This document shows positions 23,560-35,253 of a DNA stretch of 64,000 nt, in pieces; within the stretch, counting starts at the first letter, position 1, and each line of letters opens with the position of its first letter. The notes beneath the pieces were generated by a model, which worked only from the letters and a program-made list of their open reading frames with translations, was not told the origin of the DNA and did not search any database. The position numbers and the translations under genes were made by a program. This stretch comes from Acanthosepion lycidas (taxonomy: Eukaryota; Mollusca; Cephalopoda; Sepiida; Sepiidae): contig OZ010573.1 in NCBI GenBank assembly GCA_963932145.1, positions 92,145,520 to 92,209,519 on the forward strand, read 5' to 3'.

Positions 23560-24750
23560 ATTTGATTGAAATTAGAGACGGCATATCCAGATACAAAATC
23601 GACTCTTTTCAACGATAAATTTGTCGATTTTTTGTTTAATTTCTTTTTCAGATGATAAGCATGCAATTTTCTGTCTGTTCGTCTAAGAATACATACAGTT
23701 AATAATATTGCTTAAGGCCTTCTGGTATTCTAAGTCAACTTCATAGTCTTCTCAAAATTACTTTGCACATGGTTAAATTATTACTTTTTTTTCCAAAGTT
23801 ATTGTGATTTGATCAATTAGTAAGTGTAGAGAACAAAATTACAAAACGAATATTTCTTTTCATACAGGGATGCCCAAGCAGTATGCAAAGAATTGCTTTA
23901 GACAGCAATTAAACTTTCCCGTAGAATTAGATATTAAGAAACGTGTGTTTAATTTCATTTAGTCTTTTTAAAGTCTGCTATGATATCCAATTATTTGATT
24001 TTCTTCTTTTTTTTCTTTATTCTGATATAGAGCGAGAAATTCTGATTTCGTATCTTCAATGTAACTTTTTCTTTAAAAAAATCGCACGCAAACAAAAACG
24101 CAGCATCAGAAATGCAGTTATTTCGAATAACGTGAAATTCTCTATACGAATTTAAATAGATTCCTATTTGGCTTTGTCTGTCTGGAACATAAAATTTTGT
24201 TATAATTCTCCCAGTGCGCCGTGACGCATTTAAATTGACGCTTCTATTGTATAGAAAATAAGAAAGAGATAGAGATAGAGATATATATAGAGAGAGGAAG
24301 TGAGAGAATGAGAGAGAGCAATGTAATTAATATCTCACTGAAACAATTCCGATTTCATAGTAGCAATTAACATTGCTTCGAAGATGTATGAAATCGAAGT
24401 TTCGTCGCAAATAGAATGGATCTTTATTGCAGTCTGAAATTAACGAAAACTAAAGTTCGTTTTATACTGATTGATGATGTGGCCTGTCATTTGACAGAAA
24501 GCTATTCTTAAAAGCGCGACGATTTACATACGATACTATAATCTTTTCTTTACCAGGTTTGCTAGCATATGCATCCCATTTATTTGAACTCTCAAATATG
24601 GTTGAAACGTAGTAACATCTGTGATTCGCATAGCTCGTTAAAACTGTGGTTGATTTGTTTTTACGGTTAATGAACCTTTCACAGGTTATATAAAGCCAGA
24701 AAATATTTTTAGTTTCTAAGAATTTTTTGGTGATAATGATTAACTGGTGA
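23560..24750. other. No recognised feature
   Basis: AT-rich. A short GAGATA/GAGA run lies at 24263-24320. Confidence 0.5.
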
Positions 24751-24754
24751 AATC

Positions 24755-24893
24755 TCTACTATTTACTCCATACTTGGGAGAAAAGAAGTGGAGTCGTACC
24801 GTTCCCAATGGTATTTCCCCGTAAGTGATTATAAAAAAAAACGACTTGGAATTGTCTGATTTCCAATTCTGAGCCATTATACCACATTTACAA
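24755..24893 (-). mobile_element. SINE head, minus orientation
   Basis: Minus strand reads GTGGTATAATGGCTCAGAAT (A-box side), AATCAGACAATTCCAAGTCG (weak B-box), then ACGGGGAAATACCATTGGGA and ACTCCACTTCTTTTCTCCC. It adjoins the 5S-derived sequence in the same orientation, so the two could form one composite. Confidence 0.5.
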
Positions 24894-24895
24894 AC

Positions 24896-25018
24896 AAGCT
24901 TAATCTACCTGGTATTTTTAAGCGGTCATCTATCTAGGTACTGACTAAGCTCGACGTTACTTAACTTCGGTGATCGTACGAGAATTGTGTTAAAACTCTT
25001 TGAATATGCTCTTTACAT
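24896..25018 (-). pseudogene. 5S rRNA-derived sequence (pseudogene or SINE3-type head)
   Basis: The minus strand at plus 24990 down to 24908 reads TTCTCGTACGATCACCGAAG-TTAAGTAACGTCGAGC-TTAGTCAGTACCTAGATAGATGACCGC. This follows animal 5S rRNA (TTCTCGTCCGATCACCGAAG, TTAAGC, TTAGTACTTGGATGGGTGACCGC) with scattered changes. The 3' end (AGGTAGATTAAGCTT) and 5' end (GAGCATATTCAA) also fit 5S at lower identity, giving about 120 nt in all. It is too diverged to be a functional gene. A tRNA-headed SINE in the same orientation follows its 3' end. Confidence 0.75.
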
Positions 25019-25174
25019 ATTTTTTTCTAATAATGTTAGAAATATTGCGTGTAATTTAAATATTGAAATATCTGGGGGAATTTTTTACGGAAATTATCTA
25101 TTTTTATTAATATATATTTTTTAAATTAAATATTTATCAATATTACTTCCTATTATTATAATTATATTAATATT

Positions 25175-25177
25175 TTA

Positions 25178-25231
<54 letters not shown>
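25175..25231. repeat. (TTA)n microsatellite
   Basis: About 18 units in a very AT-rich region. The surrounding 25020-26440 holds no recognisable gene; (CAT)n-like runs occur at 25515-25550. Confidence 0.9.
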
Positions 25232-26439
25232 CATCATCCTCATCATTATATAAATCCCCTGTTATTCTATTCATTACCCGGAAGTGGGGTATTAGTAATT
25301 TGCTTATGTAATTATCTTCATGCATTTTAAGTGTTGAAACCTTGGTGGTTTTTGGATATCTTTCAGTACGTGTATCTTAAGGAGTTCGTCGAAGTTACCG
25401 TCGTTCGTGATGGGCTGCCTTATTCATTTGCGGAAATGAAACAGCTGAAAAGATAGATTTCCATAATTTTACTCCAGATCTAAACACCAAAAAGCACTAT
25501 GAAAATTCTGAATTCATCATCATCATCATCTTTCATCATCATCATCTTTCATTATTGTTCATTTCTATTTTACACAGTTTAGGTCTCAACCAGAGACTTA
25601 ACGTCAGAAATCGCTTCATGAAATTTGCCAAGGACCATTTATGCAAAAAAAAAAAATAAATAAACAAACTAAGATCGCACACATTTTACTTAGATAAAGA
25701 TCTTTATAATATGCGTGCTGTACTTGTGAGTACAATTATTTGCATTTCTTTAAGGCATTATTATTAATATTATTATTATTTATTTATTTGCATTGCATAT
25801 TAAAGAGATATAATGAAAATAATTAAACATGTATTTTGAAATAAATTCGAAGCTTTTTATGAATATAATAACTCATTATTCTTCACCATATAGCTTAGGC
25901 AAAATAGTCGTTTTCAAAATATTTCCTCTAAAGTAAAGATAAAGATCAACTCAAGGATATAAAATATCTTGAATATTTTCATTTAATTAAAAATATAAAT
26001 AAAAACAAATTTTGAGTTCCAGTTAAGCATTTTTCTCCTAGTAACATGGCTATAATCAAAAAAGAAATGTATAATTCTTATTAAATTAATAGGTATACCA
26101 TTCTTTTGGAATGTCATAAAAATTCCCATTTCGTTTTATAAGATTATTAAATTAATTGTTTTTATTGTGAACGTTTTAAAGTGTATTAGAAATATTGAAT
26201 ATATGCCATACGTTACATCTGAAACTTACTGAGTCTTAGATGTTATTTTATTTACAAATAACAGTTATTATTTACCTTTAGTATACTTTGGCCACGATGT
26301 GTGGGCAGTGTCCTTGTTGAGCGGATGGAAAATAGAACTTGCAATCTGCTACAAATTATGGTTTAGTTTTCTAACATTTGCATTCATGCCCTTATTAAAG
26401 GTATGTATCTATATATTCTCCGAACTATGTTTTAAATAA

Positions 26440-26645
26440 CAGGGCAGACTGGGCTCGCTAGACTTGAGTGGCAGCCAGTCTGAGAGAAGGAAAAATCTGA
26501 ATTCCAAATCATGTAGAAGACAATGGTAAACTAATACACTATCTATTCCAAGTAGGATTGGATATTCCCAGATAAGAAGAGAAAATAATCTCTGGAGAGC
26601 CATGGTTTCCTACGTCCTAAATTGGTATGAGAGAAAAGTCTTCTC
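26440..26645 (+). mobile_element. SINE core fragment joined to a LINE tail fragment
   Basis: 26440-26490 carries the SINE block GGCAGCCAGTCTG, similar to GACACCCAGTCTAC at 37150. 26565-26640 reads RENNLWRAMVSYVLNWYE, the end of the LINE tail family. Both are in plus orientation. Confidence 0.5.
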
Positions 26646-26649
26646 AGTA

Positions 26650-27545
26650 TGGCTTATAGATTGTATTAAGTCCATCGATTAAATGAGACCTGGATGCTTT
26701 CTGTCTATTTTAAAATTGGGCATTAGAAAATCTATGTATGCGGAGGTTTTGAAAAGTTATATCCCATACCAATGATACCTTCCAGGGAAAAAAAATACAA
26801 CTTATGTTAGTTTATTTTGGTCATAGTTCAGAAAATGGGTAGGTCAGAAATAGTAACCACACAGATTTACGAAGTTGTACAATGACCTCTGAAAAATAAG
26901 AGACGTAATTATTCCAAGTAGGAGGCAAAACAAATTCTGATTATTAAACTTAGATGAGTATATTAAAAATCACAAGTGTATAGAAATTTTTGAAAATTTA
27001 TAATTTAACAAATGGTCACCACTATCAACTTCATCATCATCATCGTAGTAATGTTCCTTGAGGCTGGGCTGCTAATTCATTATTCAGTGATAGGACTGAT
27101 ATTTTTAAGCTTGTTTGAATCTAGCATAGAGCATGACACTATCTGAGAATCGAATACCGTTAGAGTAAAATATCTATAAGTATTTAAGAGACATTTTTAG
27201 TTACCCCTAAAATACTAAAATATATTAAAACGTATTTCAGTTAGGAAATATGTCGTAATAACGTAGGATAATGTATGAGAAATTTGCAACACAAACATTG
27301 GAAAATGCGAATAAATCCATGCGAAACAGGCCGTATTTCCAAATATTCAGTATTACTTGCGTTTCTGTGTATGCGCGCGCATGTATCTGACTAATGTCAA
27401 AAGAAAGAAATGGTTCTTTAAAAAGTCACTAACTTCCTGCCATTTCTTCTCTTTTATCGCGTTGAGGTTCGAACTGGAAATTATGTCATCGGCATTGTTT
27501 TTATACTAACGCAAAAATTCGCCGGTTTAGTTTCACATGAGTATA
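26650..27545. other. No recognised feature
   Basis: AT-rich; one short ATCATCATCATC run near 27030. Confidence 0.5.
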
Positions 27546-27549
27546 TATG

Positions 27550-27812
27550 AAAGGGGAGTGATTAAGCGCAACTTAGTTGTGGTACAAGCTCGCAACGGAG
27601 CTCGAACGCAATACTCAGTCATAATTGATCTAAAGAATCAAGTTTATTATTACCGCTAATCTACCTTTCATATAGCGATTTACTAAACGTAGCCTATATG
27701 TGGCGTAAGGTCGCAAGTATGGAGCAACTAGCGAAGATCGAACCCACTACCCAGTTGTATTTGATCTAGTGAGACAAGCTTTCTAACAATTACACTACAT
27801 CGAACGGCCTTT
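27550..27812 (-). mobile_element. Two adjacent family B tRNA-headed SINE copies, minus orientation
   Basis: The better copy (27665-27812) reads on the minus strand GATGTAGTGTAATTGTTAGA...TGTCTCACTAGATCAAAT...GGGTTCGATCTTCGC, with good A and B boxes. An earlier, poorer copy (27550-27662) repeats CTCGCAACGGAGCTCGAACGC and TCATAATTGATCTAAAGAATC in the same order. Confidence 0.65.
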
Positions 27813-27939
27813 TACATGCGGCTAATTTAAATAAGATATTCTAAGAAAAATTCTGACATTTTTGCGATTGAATATTGCATTAGCAACAATTTCGAGATAA
27901 CATTGTTTTTTTTCAGCTGGAAGTTCTAATATTTAGCCC

Positions 27940-28085
27940 ATAGCTGGATGAAAAGAGATGGAACCATAACTATCACAAGGGTATTTGCAAATAAATAAAT
28001 GTAAAGGATATTACTGGAATTCGAACTCGGTTCTCCGATTTCTCATTCCGAACCGCTAAAGACAGCCAGAAATGAACAACATGAC
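27940..28085 (-). mobile_element. SINE family A head, minus orientation
   Basis: Minus strand: TTAGCGGTTCGGAATGAGAA, then GAACCGAGTTCGAATTCCAG (B-box), then CAAATACCCTTGTGATAG and CCATCTCTTTTCATCC, matching the first half of the 37.0-kb copy. Confidence 0.65.
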
Positions 28086-28476
28086 TAGTAATTTGTCAAC
28101 AGAGAAAAGGATACCGGACAAAAAAATACAGCATAACATTTAAATTTATGACCTGTATTAATGTAAATTAACGATAATTATGCCAGGGACTTGTATAATA
28201 TTTGTATAATTAAATAAACTTACTTGCCTACAATGTAATGGAGACAAAAATTACATCTTCATTAGGACTTAGTTGGTGTAGTTATCCTATCGTCTTACGT
28301 TATGCGGCTCTGGATTCAATGACTGCTTGGTCACTTGAACGAAATGTGGAATGTAGTCAGTTTTAATCCATGAGTCTGACGTGTACATTCCTTCAGAGGA
28401 CAGAAATAGTTCAGACCCATCAATATTTCTCCTTTTGGGAACACCTCATACGCCACGGCTTTACATAACTCCTCTC

Positions 28477-28477
<1 letters not shown>

Positions 28478-28519
<42 letters not shown>

Positions 28520-28753
28520 GCGAGCGATAAAGAGAGAGAGAGAAAGAGAGAGATAGTTCGAGACAGAGAGAGAGAGAGAGAGAGAGCGCTTTAAAGGACG
28601 GACAGTCCAGGACTGTTGTACTTCATTAGTCTGTGTTTTCTGTCGAAATACTAAACGCAACTCGAATTGCCATATTTTGTAAAGTGAATCATGTTTTTTA
28701 TCTCGATACGAATGCTGCAAAAAATATTTTCACTTGTGCAGCATCCTTCTATC

Positions 28754-28821
<68 letters not shown>

Positions 28822-28850
28822 GCACACAGATATGCAAACGCACACACAGT
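28478..28850. repeat. (GATA)n, (GA)n, (CT)n, (TA)n, (CA)n cluster
   Basis: GATA/GA at 28478-28590 and CT/TA/CA at 28757-28840, separated by about 165 bp of ordinary sequence. Open frames here come from the repeats. Confidence 0.9.
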
Positions 28851-29139
28851 TAATTTAAACGTAACATCTTCAGGAATTTGCCGCAAATATTGTTCTCTTC
28901 GGAATGACATGTGATATGTGACGTAAACACCGAGATAGCTGCCTTATTTTGTAGGTAGCTCTTTCCAGGGCAGACCCAATGCACTATAAAGCATCCTTGT
29001 ACACGTTTTATCTAGCTTCTTTTCCATTCTTTTCTTTAGTACCCTCTTTAGTACCCTCTTTAGTACCCAATTCAGATACTGGAAAAATGGTTGGTTTATT
29101 TTACTACTTTAGTAATTATCTTAATCTCCCTTTAATGTT

Positions 29140-29600
29140 TTATTTTTATAAGACCCAGATCAGCCTCCAAAATGGAGTATTGCTGGCATATCTGGTTCAG
29201 AGCTGCCGGGTCCTCACTTTGCCGTCTTGACAGAATTAAAGAAAAACATCTACATGTACCTGTAGATGATAAATCATTTTCCAAAACACAACCTCTTTCC
29301 CATATAAAAAAAACAAAAAAACAAAACAAAAAACGTTGCGAACCTCTCGCAGGATTATCTCTATTTCAATGGCATGTGTTCTGACGAGCTAGTTCCACCA
29401 TACCTGACCTTTCTAAATGGGACCTGCAATGCCACCTATATAATTGGGAATCATCAGTTCGTATTCCATTAGTAAGTTCCTCTAGGACAGGTTCTTACCA
29501 ATAAAGACTGCTTTGTGGAACAGACTCCCGGCACGATGGTTTTCTTGTGATTACAAAATTGACCTATACAGATCTAAAGTTAACTGTGTTTCTTCATGCA
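29140..29600 (+). mobile_element. APE-type LINE C-terminal fragment
   Basis: KTQIS-PPKMEYCWHIWF (29150-29205) matches the YKSTIRPCMEYCCHIW block, and CRLDRIKEKH follows. Further on, GTDSR..ARWFSCDYKIDLYRSK (29515-29580) matches LLNSLP..SFPGSYNLQLF. An A-rich insertion at 29307-29335 and several shifts break it. Confidence 0.65.
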
Positions 29601-30149
29601 CAACACCCTGGACATAATCTTATCTTTTCTTAAGCTCGTACAACAGCACACAGTAACACACTAGCTTGAGGATAACGAGAGGGGTAACGATGAATAAGAA
29701 CGTATCTTGCCAATTTATTAATTTAATATATTTTGATCAATTTAGTCTGCACTTGTACATAGAAATTCAGAACAAAATCACATTGTCAATTGTCAAGTAA
29801 TATTGAAAGTGACAGAATAAAATCGATAAAAACTGAAATATCATGTAGTGTTAATTAATAGCCGTGCGAAATAAAATTTACATTAATTTTTTTATTAGCA
29901 AAGCCTAGTGGATTAAAACAGGGTACGTGAATCTGGTGAAATAATTATCGTGAGTTCAATTACTGGGTAGGGTAGTGAAGACGTGTACTGTGAAACGTGA
30001 CGAATATTAAGTGAGCAATAGCTCTGGCATCAGGTATTATGATTATTTACATTATTCCAGAATTGAGTTAAAGGGAAATAACTGAGACATACAGAAGAGG
30101 CTTGGAACGTGGAACTAGATCAGTCTACTCCGGTAGATGAAATAAAAGG

Positions 30150-30265
30150 TTCGGTTCGAAATTCTAATCACCTGAAGAAGGCCGGAGCGTACAGCGGCCG
30201 AAACGTCGTGAATGTGGCAATGTGGATGAGGATAACAGTTCGAATAATGTAAATAAGTTAAATTA
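30150..30265 (+). repeat. Terminal fragment of a retroelement with a CTGAnGA-stem-GAAAC block
   Basis: CTGAAGA (30172-30178), A, stem GGCCG/CGGCC, GAAACGTCGTG (30200-30210), then GATGAGGATAACAGTTCGAA and TAATGTAAATAAG. This is the best-preserved copy; the same tail appears as an inverted pair at 19.6 kb. Confidence 0.58.
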
Positions 30266-31753
30266 AGTGATCAACACCAGTTCCACCAGTTCAGACAAAA
30301 CTAAGTCTCCTCGTGTCACCTATCCTGGGACGCAGTATCCCCATGATTTTCGTATTTCATTGGGGGAAAAAAGATGCAGAAGTGCCATTCCGCTAATTTT
30401 TTGAAAAGACTCTCGATCGGATGGTGCTCCTATCAGAACAATTTTAAACAGTTCCAGTTTAGGATCAGCTATTTTCTATCCTACATCTTCTCTTAATCTT
30501 TACTTCTTAGTCTCACCTTTTACGTTCTTAGAAAAAATATCATTCAGAGACACATTACATTGAGTGGCTTTTTTAATTTTTTATTTTGCATGTCGTAATC
30601 AAATAGTACAAAGAAAAACTTGACCTCCTATTTCTCGATATGGTCAGAAGAACTAGAAAAATATACTCCCGTAGAATGAATAAAGTATTCATTCCGCTAA
30701 AGGTGACTTCAATTTCCTGCAGGTTACACGAAGCGAGATGAAACTGATGAAAGCCAGAAGGCCCAATATCCAAACTGTTGTGATATTAAGAATAGAGTCA
30801 GCATGTTATTAATATTAACAGCTAGTCCCAGAAAATATTATCAAGCTGTCATCCATAATTATTAAGAATATTTGCCTGAAGTTAAGCAGATATCTGTTAC
30901 TTTCATCATTGTTGGCAGCTCTGGTTTAATCTAGATTAAACTCAACGTTTGCATTTGGTCAAAAGAAAATATATTTTAGTCAACACAGAATGCGATCAAA
31001 ATATGGTTTGCTATTTAATGTTTAAATATTCCATTTTCTCCACATTTTTAAATCAATTACAGTCGAAAGCACCTTTATATCAAAGTGCATTTTTTTTCGC
31101 TAGAAGAAAAATTAACCATTTCAGATATTTTTTTTATATCGTATAAGGATTTATATGCTTTTAAATCTCTTAATATTCCTTTTTAATACAAGTTTTATCT
31201 GTCGCATTTTAATGCTAATAATTCACTCATTTTATTATCATTTCCTTTATATTGTAGTCTTATCGCCTCCATTTCACCTATCGATTTTTCTTGGTTCATA
31301 TTAATTTTAGATATAATTTTTCTGAATACACTATCAATGCCTTCAATCTTTTTTTATACAGTTTTCCTTTAATCTTTCTTCTTGTTTTTTTTATAACTTA
31401 ACAATTATTTTTCATGGCACTTTATTCTTTCCAATCGAAAATCTTATCTTTCTTTCTGGTGTATCTTTATTTCTCTGCTTACTTTATTCTTCATTTATCG
31501 AATTTTTGACTCCTCATGTAGACTTCTCGATTGAAAATTCCCAACTGGATATCTTTTGTAAATTTATTAATTGTATATTTTTTTTTTTTTTTTTTACTCG
31601 GCTATATTTTTATATACTTTAAAGAGTTTATCTGTTTTGCTTCAAAGAACTGAGAGTTAACGAATATTTTCCCTTTATAAGATGTGTAGTTTACATAAAC
31701 ATTTTCCTGACTCTATGACTGTATCTACACACCTGCATACACTTTCTTATTTC

Positions 31754-31756
<3 letters not shown>

Positions 31757-31809
<53 letters not shown>

Positions 31810-31908
31810 CTTTCTTTCTCTTTCTCTCTTTCTTTCTCTTTCTCTTTCTTTCTCTCTTTCTTTCTCTTTCTCTCTTTCTCTCTCTCTCTATATATATATA
31901 TATATAGT
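31757..31908. repeat. (TATC)n, (CTTT)n and (CT)n microsatellites
   Basis: Pyrimidine-rich run of 150 bp ending in (TA)n. The preceding 30270-31750 is AT-rich (notably T-tracts near 31100-31600) with no gene seen. Confidence 0.9.
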
Positions 31909-32655
31909 GTATAGAGGCAGCAATACCTCATTTATACATGTTTCATTAAAGACAAATTACTGCGATTAAATTTTTTATTTAATTTTTCTTGTGTTCTAAC
32001 TAGTGTTATCTTTTCGGGACACAGAATGTGTAGAAAACTGTTGAAATGTTCTCTAATTCTGAGAGCTTTCGGCTATAGTTTTAGCCGTTAACAAGGTTGA
32101 TTTTATTTTTGTTTTTTAACTGGGTCTATGAGTTGAGTGTATGTTTCAAGAGTTATAGGGGTGTTTTATTTTCTGATAATATTATTGAATGTTGACTTTT
32201 TCGTTTTTATTATTAAACCTTCCATTATTTCTAATCTTGTTCTACATGTAGCGGAGGTTATTATGTTTCTACTTTCTACTGGTATGTTTCGGATGGAATC
32301 TAGTAGGTTTGTGTGTATGTGTTTAAATGGGTTCTAATGGAGTGGTAATCAGATAGGTGAAACGTAAGGCTTCGAGATAGGTCTGAAGCAGTGTGAGCGA
32401 TGTCGCAGCAAAATTATCTAAATTGTATTAGAACAAAATTTTCAATATTTAGATTTAGCACTGAGCCATGGTATCTTAGAAATAATTAAAGGTATCTTAC
32501 TGGAATTCTCCGAGATTTTTTTAAAAGCCAATAAACTATATAATGAGCAATAAGGATATTGCTAAGTCTCTTAGCTTAACATAAGTATCGTGATTAAATC
32601 ATTCATAAACGAAAATGGCATGTCCATAATTAATTAGTCGTATCTAATGATCGGA

Positions 32656-32727
<72 letters not shown>
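32656..32727. repeat. (TA)n microsatellite
   Basis: About 35 units, replacing the 3' continuation of the Tc1/mariner-like fragment. More (TA)n arrays follow at 33399-33458 and 33632-33690. Confidence 0.95.
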
Positions 32728-32734
<7 letters not shown>

Positions 32735-32735
<1 letters not shown>

Positions 32736-33175
32736 ATTGTTCCAGGATCATTTTTCAACTTATTCAATTTAATCTTCACAATCTCTAAGCTTCGAACTTT
32801 CTGCCCTCTAGTAACAAGTTGCCTCACATGTTTCACGTACAATTGTATTTTCAAGTGTTTTTTCACTGCACTTTCAACTGTCATAGCTGAACCTCTTCTC
32901 TCAGGTACCAAACGTCTTATGATTGAGTTGGATCATTTTTAATTTATCTCTTTACATCTAACTTGAAATGATGATTCCTATCCATGTTGTAACTTCCTGA
33001 TCCAGGTTTCCTCCTTATTGTGCCATCATTTTTAAAATCATTCCCCGTTCATTGATGGTTCTTGAATGGACTTTATGGATGGAAACCAGTGTATGAATGT
33101 CGGTACCATCACTAAAGACCTGAATGATATTTTTCCTATCGCCATCGATCAGTTGGGAAGACAGTGGGTATGACA
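32735..33175 (-). pseudogene. Tc1/mariner-like transposase N-terminal fragment
   Basis: On the minus strand, DGDRKNIIQVFSDGTDIHTLVSIHKV (plus 33090-33170) looks like the first DNA-binding helix region. Further on, SIRRLVPERRGSAMTVESAVKKHLKIQLYVKHVRQLVTRGQK...KNDPGTIY (plus 32735-32935) fits the second HTH and linker of Tc1/mariner transposases. The expected catalytic block would follow, but a (TA)n array begins at once. The middle is frameshifted. Family level only; weaker than the mariner at the window end. Confidence 0.55.
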
Positions 33176-33394
33176 TGAAACAATCATAAACTGTTTTTGT
33201 TTTAGCTGAATAATTCTAGGGTTTTGTTTAACAATTCTTACAAAAATATTGCAAGGATGGCTAAACCCCTTATCATGAAACTCGAAATAATGAAACTGAA
33301 TTAGTTTAGAGTTTTTTTTTTTTTAGATATTAAACATTATGTGGGATGGATGATAATGCTGTGACAGTATTTGGCTAATTTTGCTCTTACATCC

Positions 33395-33459
<65 letters not shown>

Positions 33460-33628
33460 TAAGGCAAAGAAGGATTCTCAAATGTCAACGAGTATGAATT
33501 CCAAAGAGCTCAATATAACACCAGAGCAATTATTGATTAAATAATTAAGAAAGTGACAACATTAAGTTCCTTTGATTATAATTTAATATCCCAGAAAGTA
33601 TATTTTTCCTGGTTCATCAGGTCATATT

Positions 33629-33686
<58 letters not shown>

Positions 33687-33854
33687 CGTTTATATCCGTA
33701 TACTTTATTAGAGGACTATAGCTAACTAATCCTTACATCAGACAAGCCGCCTTACAAACATTTGGTTTATACTGCAGATATTCTTAGCAGTCCTTTGTTA
33801 TATTTTTGTGAAAGATATCAATGACTATGGGTCAGGGGAAAGGAAAAACAAAAG

Positions 33855-34560
33855 GATAGATTTCAGGACGACGGAAGATGTTTTTTCACTTTGCATTTAA
33901 ATTTCTGGAGATCTGAGGTGAGAGGAAAGCAGGAAACAGAAAGATAGTTCCACAGACAACTAGGAGATAAAAGAACTCACACTTACATATAAGTATTTCA
34001 TCAGTAAAAGGATGAAACCTATTTGCCAATCTAGTAGAGTACGCTTAAATTCATCCTGTCGAAGTACACGGAATGAGGCCTATCAGTACAATTGCTATTA
34101 AAATATTTATAATAAACACACAGGGAAGCCAAGTTACGATTATGTGAAATTAACCGATAACATTACAGGCCCTTCTTTGGATTTTATCGAGAATTTCGTG
34201 ATACATAGCAGAAGCAGTAGACCAAATATGTCAGTAATATTTAATGCACTTACGTATGGAAGATTTTTCATATGTAAGCTGGATTCTGGTGAGATAAATT
34301 TGTCTGGAACAACACAAAACGGATCTTAAGAATTGACTGATCATGTCAGTGGAAAAACGTGAAAAGAAGAGGTCGCACTGCTCACATGGATGTTGGCGTC
34401 CGCCGTGCTGATGGAAGGCAAAATGCTTAACTATGATGATTAAAAGATAGCAGTTTTCTTTTGGCGGCGTTAAAATTTATATCAAATTTCTTGCCCCATC
34501 GAACTACTGATTACTGGTAATTTTCGAGAGCCGCTATCAGGTATGATTTGTCAGACCTAT
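33855..34560 (-). mobile_element. APE-type LINE fragment, minus strand
   Basis: Minus-strand sequence runs parallel to 10840-11550 of the long copy: the block around GCATTTAAATTTCTGGAG, the conserved CCAATCTAGTA...CGCTTAAATTCAT (34020-34055) and the CATGTTGATGGAAGGC-like block (34395-34415). This is the RT C-terminal third. It ends next to the tandem hammerhead-like repeat. Confidence 0.65.
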
Positions 34561-34612
34561 GAGACATGCATATATCGCTGTATCGTGACTGTCGGGGTTC
34601 GATTCTCGGTAG

Positions 34613-34664
34613 TGTATACGCACGGCTGATGAGTCCCAAATAGGACGATAGGGCCGTCCAGTGC
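34613..34664 (+). ncRNA. Hammerhead ribozyme-like motif, copy 1 (degenerate)
   Basis: CUGAUGA, a perfect 4-bp stem II (GUCC/GGAC) capped by CAAAUA, and cleavage triplet GUC are all present. The conserved GAA after stem II reads GAU, which should abolish activity. The stem II and loop sequence is identical to that of schistosome- and newt-type hammerheads. Confidence 0.65.
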
Positions 34665-34794
34665 TTTCTGCATTCTGTTGAAGATTATTCTGGGCTTTAC
34701 AACACGGAAAGTGAGAGCAGCGCTATATCGAGTCTAGTTTGTCACCTCTTCTTGCGCCGTACCGTAACTGTCCGGGTTCGTTTCTCAGTAGCAG

Positions 34795-34843
34795 ACGCGC
34801 ACTGCTGATGAGTCCCAAATTGCACGAAACAGCCATCCAGTGC
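34795..34843 (+). ncRNA. Hammerhead ribozyme-like motif, copy 2
   Basis: CUGAUGA, GAAAC and a perfect 6-bp helix I (GCACUG/CAGUGC) are present. Stem II has one mismatch (GUCC/GCAC). The cleavage triplet is AUC, which fits the NUH rule, but the usual G is lost and helix III drops to one pair. Weak activity cannot be excluded. Confidence 0.65.
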
Positions 34844-34886
34844 TTTCTGTTGAGGATTCTTCTAGACTCGATGAATTAATTAGATT

Positions 34887-34908
34887 ATATATATATATAA
34901 ATGCGTGT

Positions 34909-34987
<79 letters not shown>

Positions 34988-35087
34988 TATATATATATAT
35001 ATTGTGCATATATATATATTTATATATGCATGTATGTGTATATATATATATACACACATACATGCATATATAAATATAAATAAATAT

Positions 35088-35126
<39 letters not shown>

Positions 35127-35188
35127 TTTGCACAATATATATAATCAAATTATATATATATATATATATTTGCACAATATATATAATC

Positions 35189-35253
<65 letters not shown>

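Larger units (their letters stand above)
34565..34880 (+). repeat. Tandem pair of hammerhead-ribozyme-like units, 179-bp period (retrozyme-like relic)
   Basis: Two diverged repeats lie head to tail. Each has a box-B-like segment (GGGTTCGATTCTCGG near 34595; GGGTTCGTTTCTCAG near 34770) and then a hammerhead core. Core 1: CTGATGA at 34626-34632, stem II GTCC-CAAATA-GGAC, then GATA and GTC at 34656-34658. Core 2: CTGATGA at 34805-34811, GTCC-CAAATT-GCAC, GAAAC, then ATC at 34835-34837. Helix I can form around each: GCACTG with CAGTGC is perfect in copy 2, one mismatch in copy 1. Helix III would be only 1-2 bp. Predicted cleavage sites are 179 nt apart. Each copy has one core or stem defect, so both may be inactive. 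Confidence 0.72.

Noticed and set aside
24896-25018. Functional 5S rRNA gene
   Set aside because: Too many changes in otherwise conserved regions and no intact terminal stem.
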